Of a stretch of 40,669 nucleotides of DNA, positions 1-8,807 are shown one piece after another. A program made the position numbers and the translations under genes. Where the stretch lies: the NCBI GenBank assembly GCA_031275735.1, contig JAISOJ010000094.1, forward strand, positions 1 through 40,669. The letters run 5' to 3'. Origin of the DNA: Dysgonamonadaceae bacterium (lineage in GTDB: Bacteria; Bacteroidota; Bacteroidia; Bacteroidales; Azobacteroidaceae). Position 1 is the first letter of the stretch; each line of letters begins with the position of its first letter. Under the pieces are notes generated by a model that was not told where the DNA came from, did no database searches, and saw only the letters and a list, made by a program, of their open reading frames with translations.

Positions 1-821
1 GAAGAAAATTCGAACAACAAGCACAGTCTTTTCCTGGTCTCATTTCCCAGTAACACAGAGTCTATCCTTTCCACTTCATAAAGAGGCATATAAGAATTTA
101 ATTCGAATGGACAAAAAAAGCTGCCCACTTCCAGTGTAAAGTCATACATGACAATGTCAAAATCGATGGATTCTCTCCATTGAAATACTTGAGAATCAGA
201 TTCCTCTTGCCTCAAGTAAACCTTTCCTTGATCGGTATGGATATACCCGATCAATTCCGAATACGTTTGATCGATATCGGGAGTGTAATACAGCTTTCCT
301 CTTGCGATATTGTCAATAACCGTATCCCCCTGTAAAGAATAGGCGCAGTAAGATTCGCTACGGATACTGCCGTCTGGATTATAAAACAGTATGGCTTCGA
401 TCCATCGCGCATTATCCAAAGGAAATAAATTTTGCGAATAAGAAGGAATCAAGTTTTCGATAGTCTCGATTTCTATTTCCCAAACCGTTTCATTAATATA
501 ATCGTCATACCAGGAAAAGATAGACCCATAAATTTTCACCGAATCACCTAATTCATATTCAATTCCATTGATTATTAGTTCTTTGTAGGTTTGCACCCAG
601 TCATAATCAGGGCCATGCTGCTCGTTGAAATTCCTCAAATTAATTATATAGTTTATTCCCTCCATCTCAAGAGCGTATAATTCTGCCACAACAGTAGCAT
701 CTTCAAGATGCGTAACCGTTTTAGCAACTAATTTTCCTGTATAGTTACTTTGTGCGAACAATTGAGAGAAAGAAATCAACGAATACAAGATAAGCGCCCC
801 TGTAAATATTTTTCTTTTCAT
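1..821 (-). CDS. Exported protein of unknown function, C-terminus cut by window edge
   Basis: Reading the minus strand from the ATG at 821, I translated 273 codons without a stop up to the window edge, so the gene continues beyond base 1. The protein opens with MKRKIFTGAL and a hydrophobic stretch ending in LFAQS, a good Sec signal peptide with likely cleavage after Ala-Gln around residue 24. The mature part is rich in Asp, Glu, Tyr and Trp, with alternating polar and aromatic residues that suggest beta structure. I do not recognise the family. Because the C-terminus is missing, it cannot be decided whether it carries a T9SS sorting domain. No clear Bacteroidota promoter was found just upstream. 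It lies tail-to-head with prmC on the same strand, separated by 360 bases. Confidence 0.8.
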   Translation of the reverse strand, partial: MKRKIFTGALILYSLISFSQLFAQSNYTGKLVAKTVTHLEDATVVAELYALEMEGINYIINLRNFNEQHGPDYDWVQTYKELIINGIEYELGDSVKIYGSIFSWYDDYINETVWEIEIETIENLIPSYSQNLFPLDNARWIEAILFYNPDGSIRSESYCAYSLQGDTVIDNIARGKLYYTPDIDQTYSELIGYIHTDQGKVYLRQEESDSQVFQWRESIDFDIVMYDFTLEVGSFFCPFELNSYMPLYEVERIDSVLLGNETRKRLCLLFEFS

Positions 822-1181
822 CTTCGTTTAATATTTGTCAACCATGCCTTTCATTCCTGCTGGTAACGCCTGAAAGGTGTTGGTTGGTTTGTTAGTAAAT
901 TTTCATTTCTCTACCTTAGCATTTAGCTCTTCTTCAGCGCTTAGGAAGCAGAGATTTGACGTCGTCCTAAACGATTGAAGAATAGCCTGTTTGGTCCATG
1001 AACGGGGAAACAGCATACCGTAATTACCGGAGTGGAAAATTTTCCGGTAAAGCGAAAAAGTTGTGTTGGGATCAAAACACCTTTCATAACTAAAGAAGAA
1101 TTAGATGTCTTTTGAAATTATTGTGCAATATTACATAAAAAAATGAATTTTAGCAACTATTTTTTGTATGTATTGATTTTT
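822..1181. other. 360-base intergenic stretch, no gene seen
   Basis: No plausible coding region on either strand. The only structure noticed is an 8-bp inverted repeat at 1024-1031 and 1043-1050 around a 12-base palindrome (GGAAAATTTTCC, 1034-1045). It is not followed by a T tract on either strand, so it is at best a weak terminator for prmC. The stretch 1110-1180 is AT-rich and otherwise featureless. Confidence 0.5.
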
Positions 1182-2072
1182 TTATCGCATTAAAATACGA
1201 ACCATTCGGTCACGTCCGGAAATGTCTTGTTTCAATTCCACGGTTCGAAAACCTTTACTTTTCAGCATAGCAACAACATCTTTCCCATAAATCGAACTCG
1301 TTTCAAAATAAAGGTTTCCGTTTGCTTTCAAGCAGGTCAAAGCCATACTAGCTATCCGTTCATAGAAAAGTAATGGTTTTTCTTGCGGAACGAACAAGGC
1401 CTGATGTGGTTCGTAATCCAAGATATTTTTCGACATTATTGTTTTTTCTTCCGGCGTCACATAAGGCGGATTACTTACGATGATGCTCCACCGTTGCGGC
1501 AAGTAGTCCGGCCATTCCTCGAAAATATCATGTCGGAAAAACTGTACGTCCACTCCATTTTTTTCGGCATTTTGTCTTGCTACACCCAACGCCTCTTCCG
1601 ATATATCTAAGGCATAAACGGAAGCAGAAGTCAAATGTTTTGCTAAAGAAACGGCAATACAACCGGACCCCGTACCTATGTCAAGAATATTTAATTCCTT
1701 CTCTTCCTCTAGTTCTACCTCCTTAACTCTCCTTGCGGTAGGAGAAAAATCATTTATTATCCATTCTACCAATTCTTCGGTTTCCGGTCTCGGAATCAGG
1801 ACATTTGCATCGACTTTCAATTTTATTCCGTAGAATTCGGTTTCTCCTATTATATACTGTATCGGACGATATTTTTTCAATTCCGTTACAATCTCTTTGA
1901 TTTGAAGCCATTCATTCGAAGATAATTGTTTATCTTTGCCGAGCCAAATGTTTTGCCGGTCTTTTTTGCAGATAAATTCCAAAATCAAATAACTAAAAGA
2001 TTTGATTTCAGGTTCAGGATACAAGCCCTGCAATTGCGATCGAATAAAAGCAAACGTTTTTTGCATTTCCAT
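1182..2072 (-). CDS. prmC: Peptide chain release factor N5-glutamine methyltransferase PrmC/HemK
   Basis: PrmC methylates the glutamine of the GGQ motif in release factors 1 and 2, using S-adenosylmethionine in the cytoplasm. The 296-residue protein has the family's normal length. It has an N-terminal helical part, then IPRPETEEL (about 93-101), the SAM-binding glycine loop DIGTGSG (131-137) and the catalytic NPPY signature (201-204), which binds the target glutamine. It is divergent from ribD with 58 bases between the preferred starts. A minus-strand TACTTTTG element at 2085-2092 fits the promoter -7 site and leaves a leader of only about 7 nt before the ATG at 2072. A second ATG at 2066 is an alternative start. 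A repeated Glu/Val-rich insert near residues 115-126 is slightly unusual. Confidence 0.95.
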   Translation of the reverse strand: MEMQKTFAFIRSQLQGLYPEPEIKSFSYLILEFICKKDRQNIWLGKDKQLSSNEWLQIKEIVTELKKYRPIQYIIGETEFYGIKLKVDANVLIPRPETEELVEWIINDFSPTARRVKEVELEEEKELNILDIGTGSGCIAVSLAKHLTSASVYALDISEEALGVARQNAEKNGVDVQFFRHDIFEEWPDYLPQRWSIIVSNPPYVTPEEKTIMSKNILDYEPHQALFVPQEKPLLFYERIASMALTCLKANGNLYFETSSIYGKDVVAMLKSKGFRTVELKQDISGRDRMVRILMR

Positions 2073-2084
2073 AAAGATTTAAAA

Positions 2085-2092
2085 CAAAAGTA
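2085..2092 (-). promoter_or_regulatory. Putative -7 promoter element for prmC
   Basis: The minus strand reads TACTTTTG, matching the Bacteroidota -7 consensus TAnnTTTG, 12 bases upstream of the ATG. No good -33 TTTG was found at the expected distance, so this is a partial match. Confidence 0.45.
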
Positions 2093-2130
2093 GAAAATAA
2101 TTAGGAATTAGATACTAAAAATTGGAAATT

Positions 2131-3105
2131 ATGGCCTGTTTCTCGTCGCTAGTTACCGCTTATTCGTCATTTACAGAAGAAGAAAAATACATGCATCGTT
2201 GTCTGCAACTGGCGGGGTACGGAAATGGCTGGGTAGCTCCTAATCCAATGGTCGGCACAGTCATTGTTCATCAAGGGAAAATCATTGGCGAAGGCTTCCA
2301 TCGTAAGTATGGAGAAGCGCACGCCGAAGTAAATGCAATAAACGCCGTCAGGAATCTGGAATTATTAAAAGAATCAACGCTTTATGTCAATCTTGAACCT
2401 TGTTCCCACTATGGGAAAACACCTCCATGCACAAGATTGATTATTGAAAAACAAATACCACGAGTCATTATCGGACAAATCGATCCTTTTCCAACTGTTT
2501 CAGGAAAAGGAATAAAAATGTTGAACGACGCCGGTATTGAAGTGAGCGTCGGTATTTTGGAAAAAGAATGTGAGCGGTTGAATCGGCGGTTCATCACGTA
2601 TCACCAAAAACACCGTCCGTATATTATTTTAAAATGGGCGCAATCGTCGGACGGATTTATGGACAGATTGAGGGAAACGGGCGATGGACAGTCCCCTATC
2701 CGGTTTTCAAACGACTTTACCCAAATCCTTGTACATAAGATGCGGGCGGAAGAAGCAGCGATTATGGTGGGTTCCCGAACAGAAAAATTGGATAAGCCCC
2801 AACTGAATGTTCGTTTTTGGGACGGAAACAATCCGAAAATAATCAAGCCGTTTGCTGATAAATCTTTATCTGCTCAAATGAGTGTATTATATGAGCAAAA
2901 AATACAATCCCTCATGGTAGAAGGAGGTTCTAAATTGCTCCAAAGTTTTATCAATGAACATCTGTGGGATGAAGCACAAGTAGAAATCAATCCTATGAAA
3001 TTAAAAAAAGGGGTAAAAATTCCTAATTTTTCCGGAACGTTAGAAAATGTTCAAAAATGTAAAAAATCGACCGTTTTAGTCTTTTGGAACTCTTTAAAGC
3101 TCTAA
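2131..3105 (+). CDS. ribD: Bifunctional riboflavin biosynthesis protein RibD, reductase domain shortened
   Basis: RibD deaminates and then reduces the pyrimidine intermediate in riboflavin synthesis. The deaminase half is intact: zinc-site HAE (64-66) and PCSHYGKTPPC (90-100), numbered from the ATG at 2131. The upstream TTG at 2122 is less likely. The reductase half keeps the LKWAQSSDG start (about 168-175), the MVGSRTE region (212-218) and the MVEGG nucleotide-binding motif (262-266). However, LNVRFWDGNNP runs almost directly into the helix before MVEGG. From family knowledge, about 40 residues are missing here, including the strand that normally reads R-V-V-I-D. The length of 324 residues is short for the family (about 345-370). 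The frame stays open, so this is an in-frame internal loss. Deaminase activity is likely; reductase activity is doubtful. Confidence 0.9.
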   Translation: MACFSSLVTAYSSFTEEEKYMHRCLQLAGYGNGWVAPNPMVGTVIVHQGKIIGEGFHRKYGEAHAEVNAINAVRNLELLKESTLYVNLEPCSHYGKTPPCTRLIIEKQIPRVIIGQIDPFPTVSGKGIKMLNDAGIEVSVGILEKECERLNRRFITYHQKHRPYIILKWAQSSDGFMDRLRETGDGQSPIRFSNDFTQILVHKMRAEEAAIMVGSRTEKLDKPQLNVRFWDGNNPKIIKPFADKSLSAQMSVLYEQKIQSLMVEGGSKLLQSFINEHLWDEAQVEINPMKLKKGVKIPNFSGTLENVQKCKKSTVLVFWNSLKL

Positions 3106-3153
3106 AAATCTATAAATATTGTCTAACATAGCGATTATAGTAAAAAATGTTTC

Positions 3154-3161
3154 TACTTTTG
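3154..3161 (+). promoter_or_regulatory. Putative -7 promoter element for the DUF6242 lipoprotein gene
   Basis: TACTTTTG matches TAnnTTTG. Transcription would start near 3167, ahead of ATGs at 3177 and 3199. There is no convincing TTTG at -33. Confidence 0.4.
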
Positions 3162-3198
3162 TAGATTAAAAGTTTTATGAAATTAATTTTAATTAGGA

Positions 3199-4566
3199 AT
3201 GTGTTTAAAAACCGGATTATATATTTTATATTGTTTCATTTTTATCTCCTTGGTTTCATGCATTGAAGGCGATGACTTTTCGGATGTACTTTTATCGGAT
3301 GATGCGGAACTTTTAACCTTTGGATTATCCAATGATTCTATCCCCGAGTTGGCTAATGTAGTTTTTACTATCGACCAGAGGACGGGGTTGATATACAATC
3401 ATGATTCCATGACTTATAACACTTCTATCGACACAGTCGTAACTGTAAGTTATACAAATACGTCAAATGTTACCAACGTGTTGCTTATTTTGCCAGCGGG
3501 AGACTCTATTCGATGGATAGCCAGCGGCGACACATTAAATGTCTCCAACCCTTTTTATTTCAAAGTCTATTCGCAAGACGGATCGAAAACAAAAATATAT
3601 AAAGGACAAGTAAACATCCATCAAGTAGATCCGGATTCGATTCAATACATTCAAATAACTGAAAATGAACCTTTTTTGAATAACGAAAATTTCAAAGCCC
3701 TAAATTTCAAGGGGACTTATTATATTTATACCCGCAAAAATGAAGCGGTCTATCTTTATGAATCGATAGACGCCAAAGTATGGACGGAAATGGGGCAGGG
3801 ATTTATTCCCAACGACTTAGTTATTTCCGGTATCCAAGCCGGCGAATCGACAATATACGGATATACGGAGAGCGGCGATTTTTATATTTCCGAAGACGCT
3901 TTCCAATGGAACAAAATAAATACGGAATACCGTATCCGTTCTATTTTAGGCTTTTTACCCGAAAGCCCTGTACATAAATCCGGATTATCCCTCATTGCAG
4001 AAAAAGAAAATGAATACGTCTTTGCTTTTTTTACTCATGACTCCAATAAGCCGTCGGAATGGAGGTACGGATCGGAAAAAATAGCAGATAATTTCCCCGT
4101 ATCCGGTTTTTCTGTAATTAACTATGCAGAGGAAGAGGTACAATGCTTAACTGTAATCGGAGGTATTTCCAATTCCAAAACCCCTCTCAATACAGTCTGG
4201 GCATTAAAAGACAGTCTTCATTGGACAAAAATAAGCGAAGATAGATTTCCGGAAAGTCAAAATAACAAAATACCTAAAATAGAAGGCGCTAATGCTTTTC
4301 TATATGATAATGAATTTTATTTAGTGAACGGTCGATTAGACGACGCTTCTTATAACAATAAAGTTTATTATTCAACCAACAGAGGTTTTTCATGGAAAGT
4401 AAAACCGGACAAATGCTTACCGCCGTCTAATTATATTCTTCGAAAAAACGCTTCTTTGATAATGGATAATAAGGGAGTCGTTTTTTATATAATCGGCGGA
4501 CAAGAAAATACGATTTTAACAGATATTTGGCATGTCTTTTTAAACAAAAAAACATTTGCCGAATAG
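3199..4566 (+). CDS. DUF6242-family outer-surface lipoprotein
   Basis: The 455-residue protein begins with a short hydrophobic segment and a lipobox, LVSC, with the lipid-modified Cys near residue 21, so it should be a lipoprotein. The section ISELTFGLSNDSIPEL-like (about 40-60) followed by FTIDQRTGLIYNHDS is what I recognise as the DUF6242 N-terminal domain of Bacteroidales. The remainder contains repeated Trp/Gly/Ser-Asp units (VIGGISN, YLVNGRLD, YIIGGQE) that look like kelch or sialidase-type propeller blades. Function is unknown. A second ATG at 3177 opens a different frame (MKLILIRNVFK...). Joining that frame to this one needs only a one-base change in the A-run near 3209-3213, so the true start may lie at 3177 with a frameshift or sequence error. 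The frame given here works as it stands. Confidence 0.75.
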   Translation: MCLKTGLYILYCFIFISLVSCIEGDDFSDVLLSDDAELLTFGLSNDSIPELANVVFTIDQRTGLIYNHDSMTYNTSIDTVVTVSYTNTSNVTNVLLILPAGDSIRWIASGDTLNVSNPFYFKVYSQDGSKTKIYKGQVNIHQVDPDSIQYIQITENEPFLNNENFKALNFKGTYYIYTRKNEAVYLYESIDAKVWTEMGQGFIPNDLVISGIQAGESTIYGYTESGDFYISEDAFQWNKINTEYRIRSILGFLPESPVHKSGLSLIAEKENEYVFAFFTHDSNKPSEWRYGSEKIADNFPVSGFSVINYAEEEVQCLTVIGGISNSKTPLNTVWALKDSLHWTKISEDRFPESQNNKIPKIEGANAFLYDNEFYLVNGRLDDASYNNKVYYSTNRGFSWKVKPDKCLPPSNYILRKNASLIMDNKGVVFYIIGGQENTILTDIWHVFLNKKTFAE

Positions 4567-4632
4567 AAATTGGATTAAAGATATAATTTTGAAGGCATTT
4601 TAGCGTTTTCATTAGGGATAATTGCCTGGTAT

Positions 4633-5322
4633 ATGAAATTAACTTCAAAATTGATAGTACTGTTTTACCTGTTCATTTGTTCAACAGCGGTTGCACAAGA
4701 ATACAGGTATGAAATAGGGGGAGCGGCAGGTGCATCCATGTATATGGGCGACGCTAATCAAAGCGCCTTTTTTCAAGGATGGAATCCGGCAGCAGGAGTT
4801 ATTTTCAGAAATAATTTGAATTTTCGTTGGGCATTGAAAGGAGATTTACTGTTTGGTAAAGTAAGCGGCGATACAAAAAACGTAAAAAATGTATTTCCAA
4901 ATCAAGAAAAAGCGTCTTTTAGCCGTTATTTTTTTGAATTGGGAGGACAAATGGAATTTAATTTTCTGCCTTACAGCGATAAATTCGCTTATTTAAATAC
5001 AAGTAAGATTTCTCCATATATCCTGTTGGGAGGAGGTTTTACGCTGGCTCCGGGAGAAAATCAAACGTGTTTTACGATAAATATCCCAATGGGAATAGGC
5101 GTGAAATACAAAATCAGAAACAGGCTGAATTTAGGATTAGAATATGCGGTTCATAAACTATTCAGCGATGCTTTTGACGCGCCTGATAAAAGGATATTCA
5201 ACCTGGATAACCCCTATCAGATAAACAACGGGTTATTTAAAAACAAAGATTGGTATAATACATTGCTTTTTTCCATAACATGGGAATTTGGAATTAGAGA
5301 CGAAAGATGCGCTACAAACTGA
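4633..5322 (+). CDS. porG: PorG-like outer-membrane protein of type IX secretion (DUF6089 family)
   Basis: A 229-residue protein with a signal peptide ending in AVAQE (about residue 22). It consists of repeated amphipathic beta strands with Gly-rich turns (GGAAGASMYMGD, LLGGGFTLAPG), as in small outer-membrane barrels of the DUF6089 group. In Porphyromonas gingivalis, PorG, which links the PorK/PorN ring to the outer membrane, lies directly before uppS, omp85/bamA and two ompH genes. The same order here is the main reason for the call, together with a T9SS cargo protein at 36-40 kb. It overlaps uppS by 16 bases, suggesting translational coupling. A TAnnTTTG match (TAATTTTG, 4584-4591) lies upstream, but its -33 partner is 25 nt away, longer than usual. 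The family could also be annotated only as DUF6089. Confidence 0.75.
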   Translation: MKLTSKLIVLFYLFICSTAVAQEYRYEIGGAAGASMYMGDANQSAFFQGWNPAAGVIFRNNLNFRWALKGDLLFGKVSGDTKNVKNVFPNQEKASFSRYFFELGGQMEFNFLPYSDKFAYLNTSKISPYILLGGGFTLAPGENQTCFTINIPMGIGVKYKIRNRLNLGLEYAVHKLFSDAFDAPDKRIFNLDNPYQINNGLFKNKDWYNTLLFSITWEFGIRDERCATN

Positions 5323-6065
5323 AGGAGAAACAAATTGATCTAACGAAACTTCCGGCACATATTGCAATTATTATGGACGGGAATGGAAGATGGGCTCAAA
5401 AAAAGGGTATGCACCGTTATATAGGACATCAGGAAGGTGTTGTATCGGTACGTAACATAGTAGAAACATCGGGCAAAATAGGAATCAAATACCTGACGCT
5501 TTACGCTTTCTCTACCGAAAACTGGAACCGTCCTCAAGATGAAGTAAATGCTTTGTTGATGTTGATGGTAACAGTCATTCAGAAAGAATCGGCTGATTTG
5601 ATGGCAAATAACGTCCGTCTATTAACAATCGGCGATACGGAGCGCTTGCCGGAATCGACTCGCGCCGAACTAAACGATTTGATAAAGAAAACCAGTAGTA
5701 ACACAGGATTAACGCTCGTTCTGGCAATTAGCTATTCTTCTCGTTGGGAAATAACCGAAATGGCAAAAAAAATAGCAGCAAAAGTAAAAGAAGGATCTCT
5801 GGAAATAGCGGATATTACCGAAAATACGGTTTCCGGATATCTATCGACTAAAAACATACCTGATCCCGATTTATTGATTCGAACAGGAGGCGAATACCGC
5901 ATCAGTAATTTTTTGATGTGGCAATTATCGTATTCCGAATTGTATTTTACAGACGTCTATTGGCCCGAATTTAGGGAAGAAAACTTGTATGATGCTATTT
6001 TAGACTACCAAAAAAGAGAAAGGCGGTTCGGAAAAACAGGTGAACAGGTAAAAACTCAATTATAG
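5307..6065 (+). CDS. uppS: Isoprenyl transferase / undecaprenyl diphosphate synthase
   Basis: UppS adds isopentenyl units to farnesyl diphosphate to make the C55 lipid carrier for peptidoglycan and O-antigen synthesis. The 252-residue protein has all cis-prenyltransferase signatures: MDGNGRWA (23-30, with the catalytic Asp), the YAFSTENW segment (about 72-79) and the C-terminal RTGGEYRISNF block (about 192-202) that binds pyrophosphate, followed by WQLSYSEL. Its start overlaps the end of the porG-like gene by 16 bases, and bamA begins 17 bases after its stop, so the three are very likely cotranscribed. It acts at the inner face of the cytoplasmic membrane. Confidence 0.96.
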   Translation: MRYKLKEKQIDLTKLPAHIAIIMDGNGRWAQKKGMHRYIGHQEGVVSVRNIVETSGKIGIKYLTLYAFSTENWNRPQDEVNALLMLMVTVIQKESADLMANNVRLLTIGDTERLPESTRAELNDLIKKTSSNTGLTLVLAISYSSRWEITEMAKKIAAKVKEGSLEIADITENTVSGYLSTKNIPDPDLLIRTGGEYRISNFLMWQLSYSELYFTDVYWPEFREENLYDAILDYQKRERRFGKTGEQVKTQL

Positions 6066-6082
6066 CAATACGGAAATTGATT

Positions 6083-8791
6083 ATGTATAAAAAAATTCTA
6101 TTTTTTTCTCTTGGAACATTATGGGTAAATGCTTTGTTCGCCCAAGACATACAACAAGAAACGCAAAATAATACAACCATTGCGACCGATACGGCGACGG
6201 TTGTTGAAACAAAAGAAGTTTCCGAAATTCCGGTCATCTCCTATTCGCTCAACAACGACAAAAAATACACAATAGCCGACATTACGGTCTCCGGCATAAG
6301 CGGATACGACGATTTTGTTTTGATAGGAATATCCGGTCTTTCCATCGGGGATAAAGTGGGCGTTCCCGGCGAAGAAATCACTTCGGCCATTAAACTTTTT
6401 TGGAAACACGGATTGTTCTCCGATGTTAAAATTTTGGCAACTAAACTAACCAAAGACAGCGTTTGGCTAAACATTGCCTTGAAACCTAATCCTATTATTT
6501 CTTTTATCAACATTACAGGAGTAAAAAAGGGTGAAAGAGAAGATCTGGAGAAAAAAATAGGCATGACTAAAGGTTCCCAATTAACGCCGAACCTAATTAA
6601 CCGCGCGAGAAAACGAGTCAAAGATTACTTCGATGAAAAAGGATTCAGTAATGCCAATGTGAGGGTTTTGCAACGGGACGACCTGAGCAGCGAAGGTCAT
6701 GTGATTTTAGATATTACAGTCGATAAGCAGGAGAAGACTAAAATACGGGAAATTTTTATTACCGGCAATGAAAATCTTTCCGATTACACACTCAAAGTAG
6801 CTATGAAAAAAACCAATGAAGGTTTTTCTCTTAAAAAAAGATTCAAACTAAGTTTTCGGAAAATGTTCAGTACTAAAAAATTCGTAAAAGAAGAATACGA
6901 AAATGATTTGAATAATATCTTGCTTAAATACAGTGAAAAAGGTTACCGCGATGCAAGAATCTTTTCCGACAGCGTTGAATATGTAGATGAAAAACATGTA
7001 AATATTCATATAAAAATAGAAGAAGGTAATCAATACTTTATTCGAAACATCAAGTGGGTGGGAAACACAATTTATCCTTCCGAATTTTTGGAAAATATAC
7101 TGAATATGCAATCGGGAGATATTTATAACCAAAAAAAATTGACCGAACGCTTATCTTCCGACGAGGACGCCGTCAGCAATATTTATTATAACAGCGGTTA
7201 TATTTTTTCCCGGATGGATCCGGTAGAAACTTATATTCAAAACGATTCCGTAGATATTGAAGTTCGTATTTTCGAAGGAATACAGGCAACCATCAACCGA
7301 GTGATAATCAATGGGAATGACCGTTTGTACGAAGATATTATCCGCAGGGAACTAATGACTAAACCCGGGCAACTATTTAGTAGAGAAGTATTAATGCGAT
7401 CGGTGCGTGAAATTGCTCAAATGGGACATTTCGACCCTGAATCAATGGATATTCAACCCATCCCTGATGCAGAATCAGGAACGGTGGATATTCAATATAA
7501 CCTAACTTCCAAGGCAAATGACCAAGTAGAATTGAGCGCCGGATGGGGACAGACAGGACTTATCGGTCGTTTAAGTTTTAAATTTACCAATTTCTCTTTC
7601 AACAATTTGATTCGTCCGAATACTTATAAAGGAATTATCCCCCAAGGGGAAGGACAAACACTTACGGTAGGCGGACAAACCAACGGACGTTACTATCAAG
7701 CTTACAATATTTCGTTCACGGATCCGTGGTTTGGAGGAAAGCGTCCCAATACTTTTTCTTTAGGGGCTTATTATATGATTCAAACCGGAATGGACGATCG
7801 CTATTACAGCAATTATTACAACATGAGCAATTATTATTACAGCGGAGATTATGGTTACAACAGTTATGTTGCTTACGATGAAAATCAATCCCTCAAACTG
7901 TTTGGCGCGTCGGCGACTTATGGTAAAAGATTGAAATGGCCCGATGATTATTTTTCTTTTATGACCGAATTATCTTTCCAAAAATATTGGTTGCACAATT
8001 GGAATTATTTCATTATTCAAAACGGGAATTGTAATAACGTTTCCTTAGGATTGACGCTTGCCCGCAATTCAATAGACAATCCCTTATACACTCGCGAAGG
8101 TTCGCAATTTTCCGCATCGCTCAATTTCACCCCTCCTTATTCTTTGTGGGATAAAGTAGATTATGCAAACTTGAGCGGAATTGAATACGACTATTCCAGA
8201 CCGTCTGAGGAAAGAAACCGGGCAACTGCCGAAAAAAATAAATGGATCGAATATCATAAATGGAAATTCAAAGGAAAAGTTTTCATACCATTGGCAAATA
8301 AAGAACGAGTGAAGCGAACGCCGGTGCTTATGAGCCGAATTGAATATGGATTTCTGGGATCATATAACAGCAATAAACGCACGCCATTTGAAACTTTCTA
8401 TATGGGAGGCGACGGTATGAACTCCTACTCTACTATGTACGCAACCGAAACCGTGGGTTTACGCGGTTATGAAAATGGAGCATTAACTCCTTACGGAAGA
8501 GAAGGATATGCCTACTCGCGCTTATCGTTGGAATTACGTTATCCTTTCATGCTTGAACAAAGCGCCACCATCTATGGTTTGACATTTATCGAAGCGGGAA
8601 ATGCTTGGACCAATATAGCATCTTTCAACCCTTTCGATTTAAAACGTTCAGCCGGAGCCGGTATTCGTATTTTTCTCCCAATGATCGGATTGATGGGTTT
8701 GGATTGGGCATACGGATTCGACAAAGCGACTACCTCTTCGAGCAAAATATCAGGGAGTCAAATACACTTTATTTTAGGACAAGAATTTTAA
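6083..8791 (+). CDS. bamA: Outer-membrane protein assembly factor BamA (Omp85)
   Basis: BamA folds and inserts beta-barrel proteins into the outer membrane. I prefer the ATG at 6083 (902 residues) to the in-frame TTG at 6077. A signal peptide ends near ALFAQD, followed by a Thr/Val/Glu-rich linker and about five POTRA repeats (roughly residues 55-450). These carry typical strand signatures such as ISFINITGVKKGEREDLEKK and FIRNIKWVGNTIYPSEFLEN. The C-terminal barrel (about 450-902) contains the lid-lock type motif GLRGYENG (about 792) and ends in IHFILGQEF with the terminal Phe of outer-membrane proteins. A Tyr-rich loop at about 570-600 is probably surface exposed. It sits between uppS and two OmpH-like chaperone genes, its usual place in Bacteroidales. 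Confidence 0.96.
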   Translation: MYKKILFFSLGTLWVNALFAQDIQQETQNNTTIATDTATVVETKEVSEIPVISYSLNNDKKYTIADITVSGISGYDDFVLIGISGLSIGDKVGVPGEEITSAIKLFWKHGLFSDVKILATKLTKDSVWLNIALKPNPIISFINITGVKKGEREDLEKKIGMTKGSQLTPNLINRARKRVKDYFDEKGFSNANVRVLQRDDLSSEGHVILDITVDKQEKTKIREIFITGNENLSDYTLKVAMKKTNEGFSLKKRFKLSFRKMFSTKKFVKEEYENDLNNILLKYSEKGYRDARIFSDSVEYVDEKHVNIHIKIEEGNQYFIRNIKWVGNTIYPSEFLENILNMQSGDIYNQKKLTERLSSDEDAVSNIYYNSGYIFSRMDPVETYIQNDSVDIEVRIFEGIQATINRVIINGNDRLYEDIIRRELMTKPGQLFSREVLMRSVREIAQMGHFDPESMDIQPIPDAESGTVDIQYNLTSKANDQVELSAGWGQTGLIGRLSFKFTNFSFNNLIRPNTYKGIIPQGEGQTLTVGGQTNGRYYQAYNISFTDPWFGGKRPNTFSLGAYYMIQTGMDDRYYSNYYNMSNYYYSGDYGYNSYVAYDENQSLKLFGASATYGKRLKWPDDYFSFMTELSFQKYWLHNWNYFIIQNGNCNNVSLGLTLARNSIDNPLYTREGSQFSASLNFTPPYSLWDKVDYANLSGIEYDYSRPSEERNRATAEKNKWIEYHKWKFKGKVFIPLANKERVKRTPVLMSRIEYGFLGSYNSNKRTPFETFYMGGDGMNSYSTMYATETVGLRGYENGALTPYGREGYAYSRLSLELRYPFMLEQSATIYGLTFIEAGNAWTNIASFNPFDLKRSAGAGIRIFLPMIGLMGLDWAYGFDKATTSSSKISGSQIHFILGQEF

Positions 8792-8807
8792 TTAAAAAAA
8801 TAGAATC

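Noticed and set aside
4427-4648. 73-codon minus-strand frame at the DUF6242-porG junction
   Set aside because: It covers the end of one gene and the start of the next on the opposite strand; basic/aromatic-rich without features.
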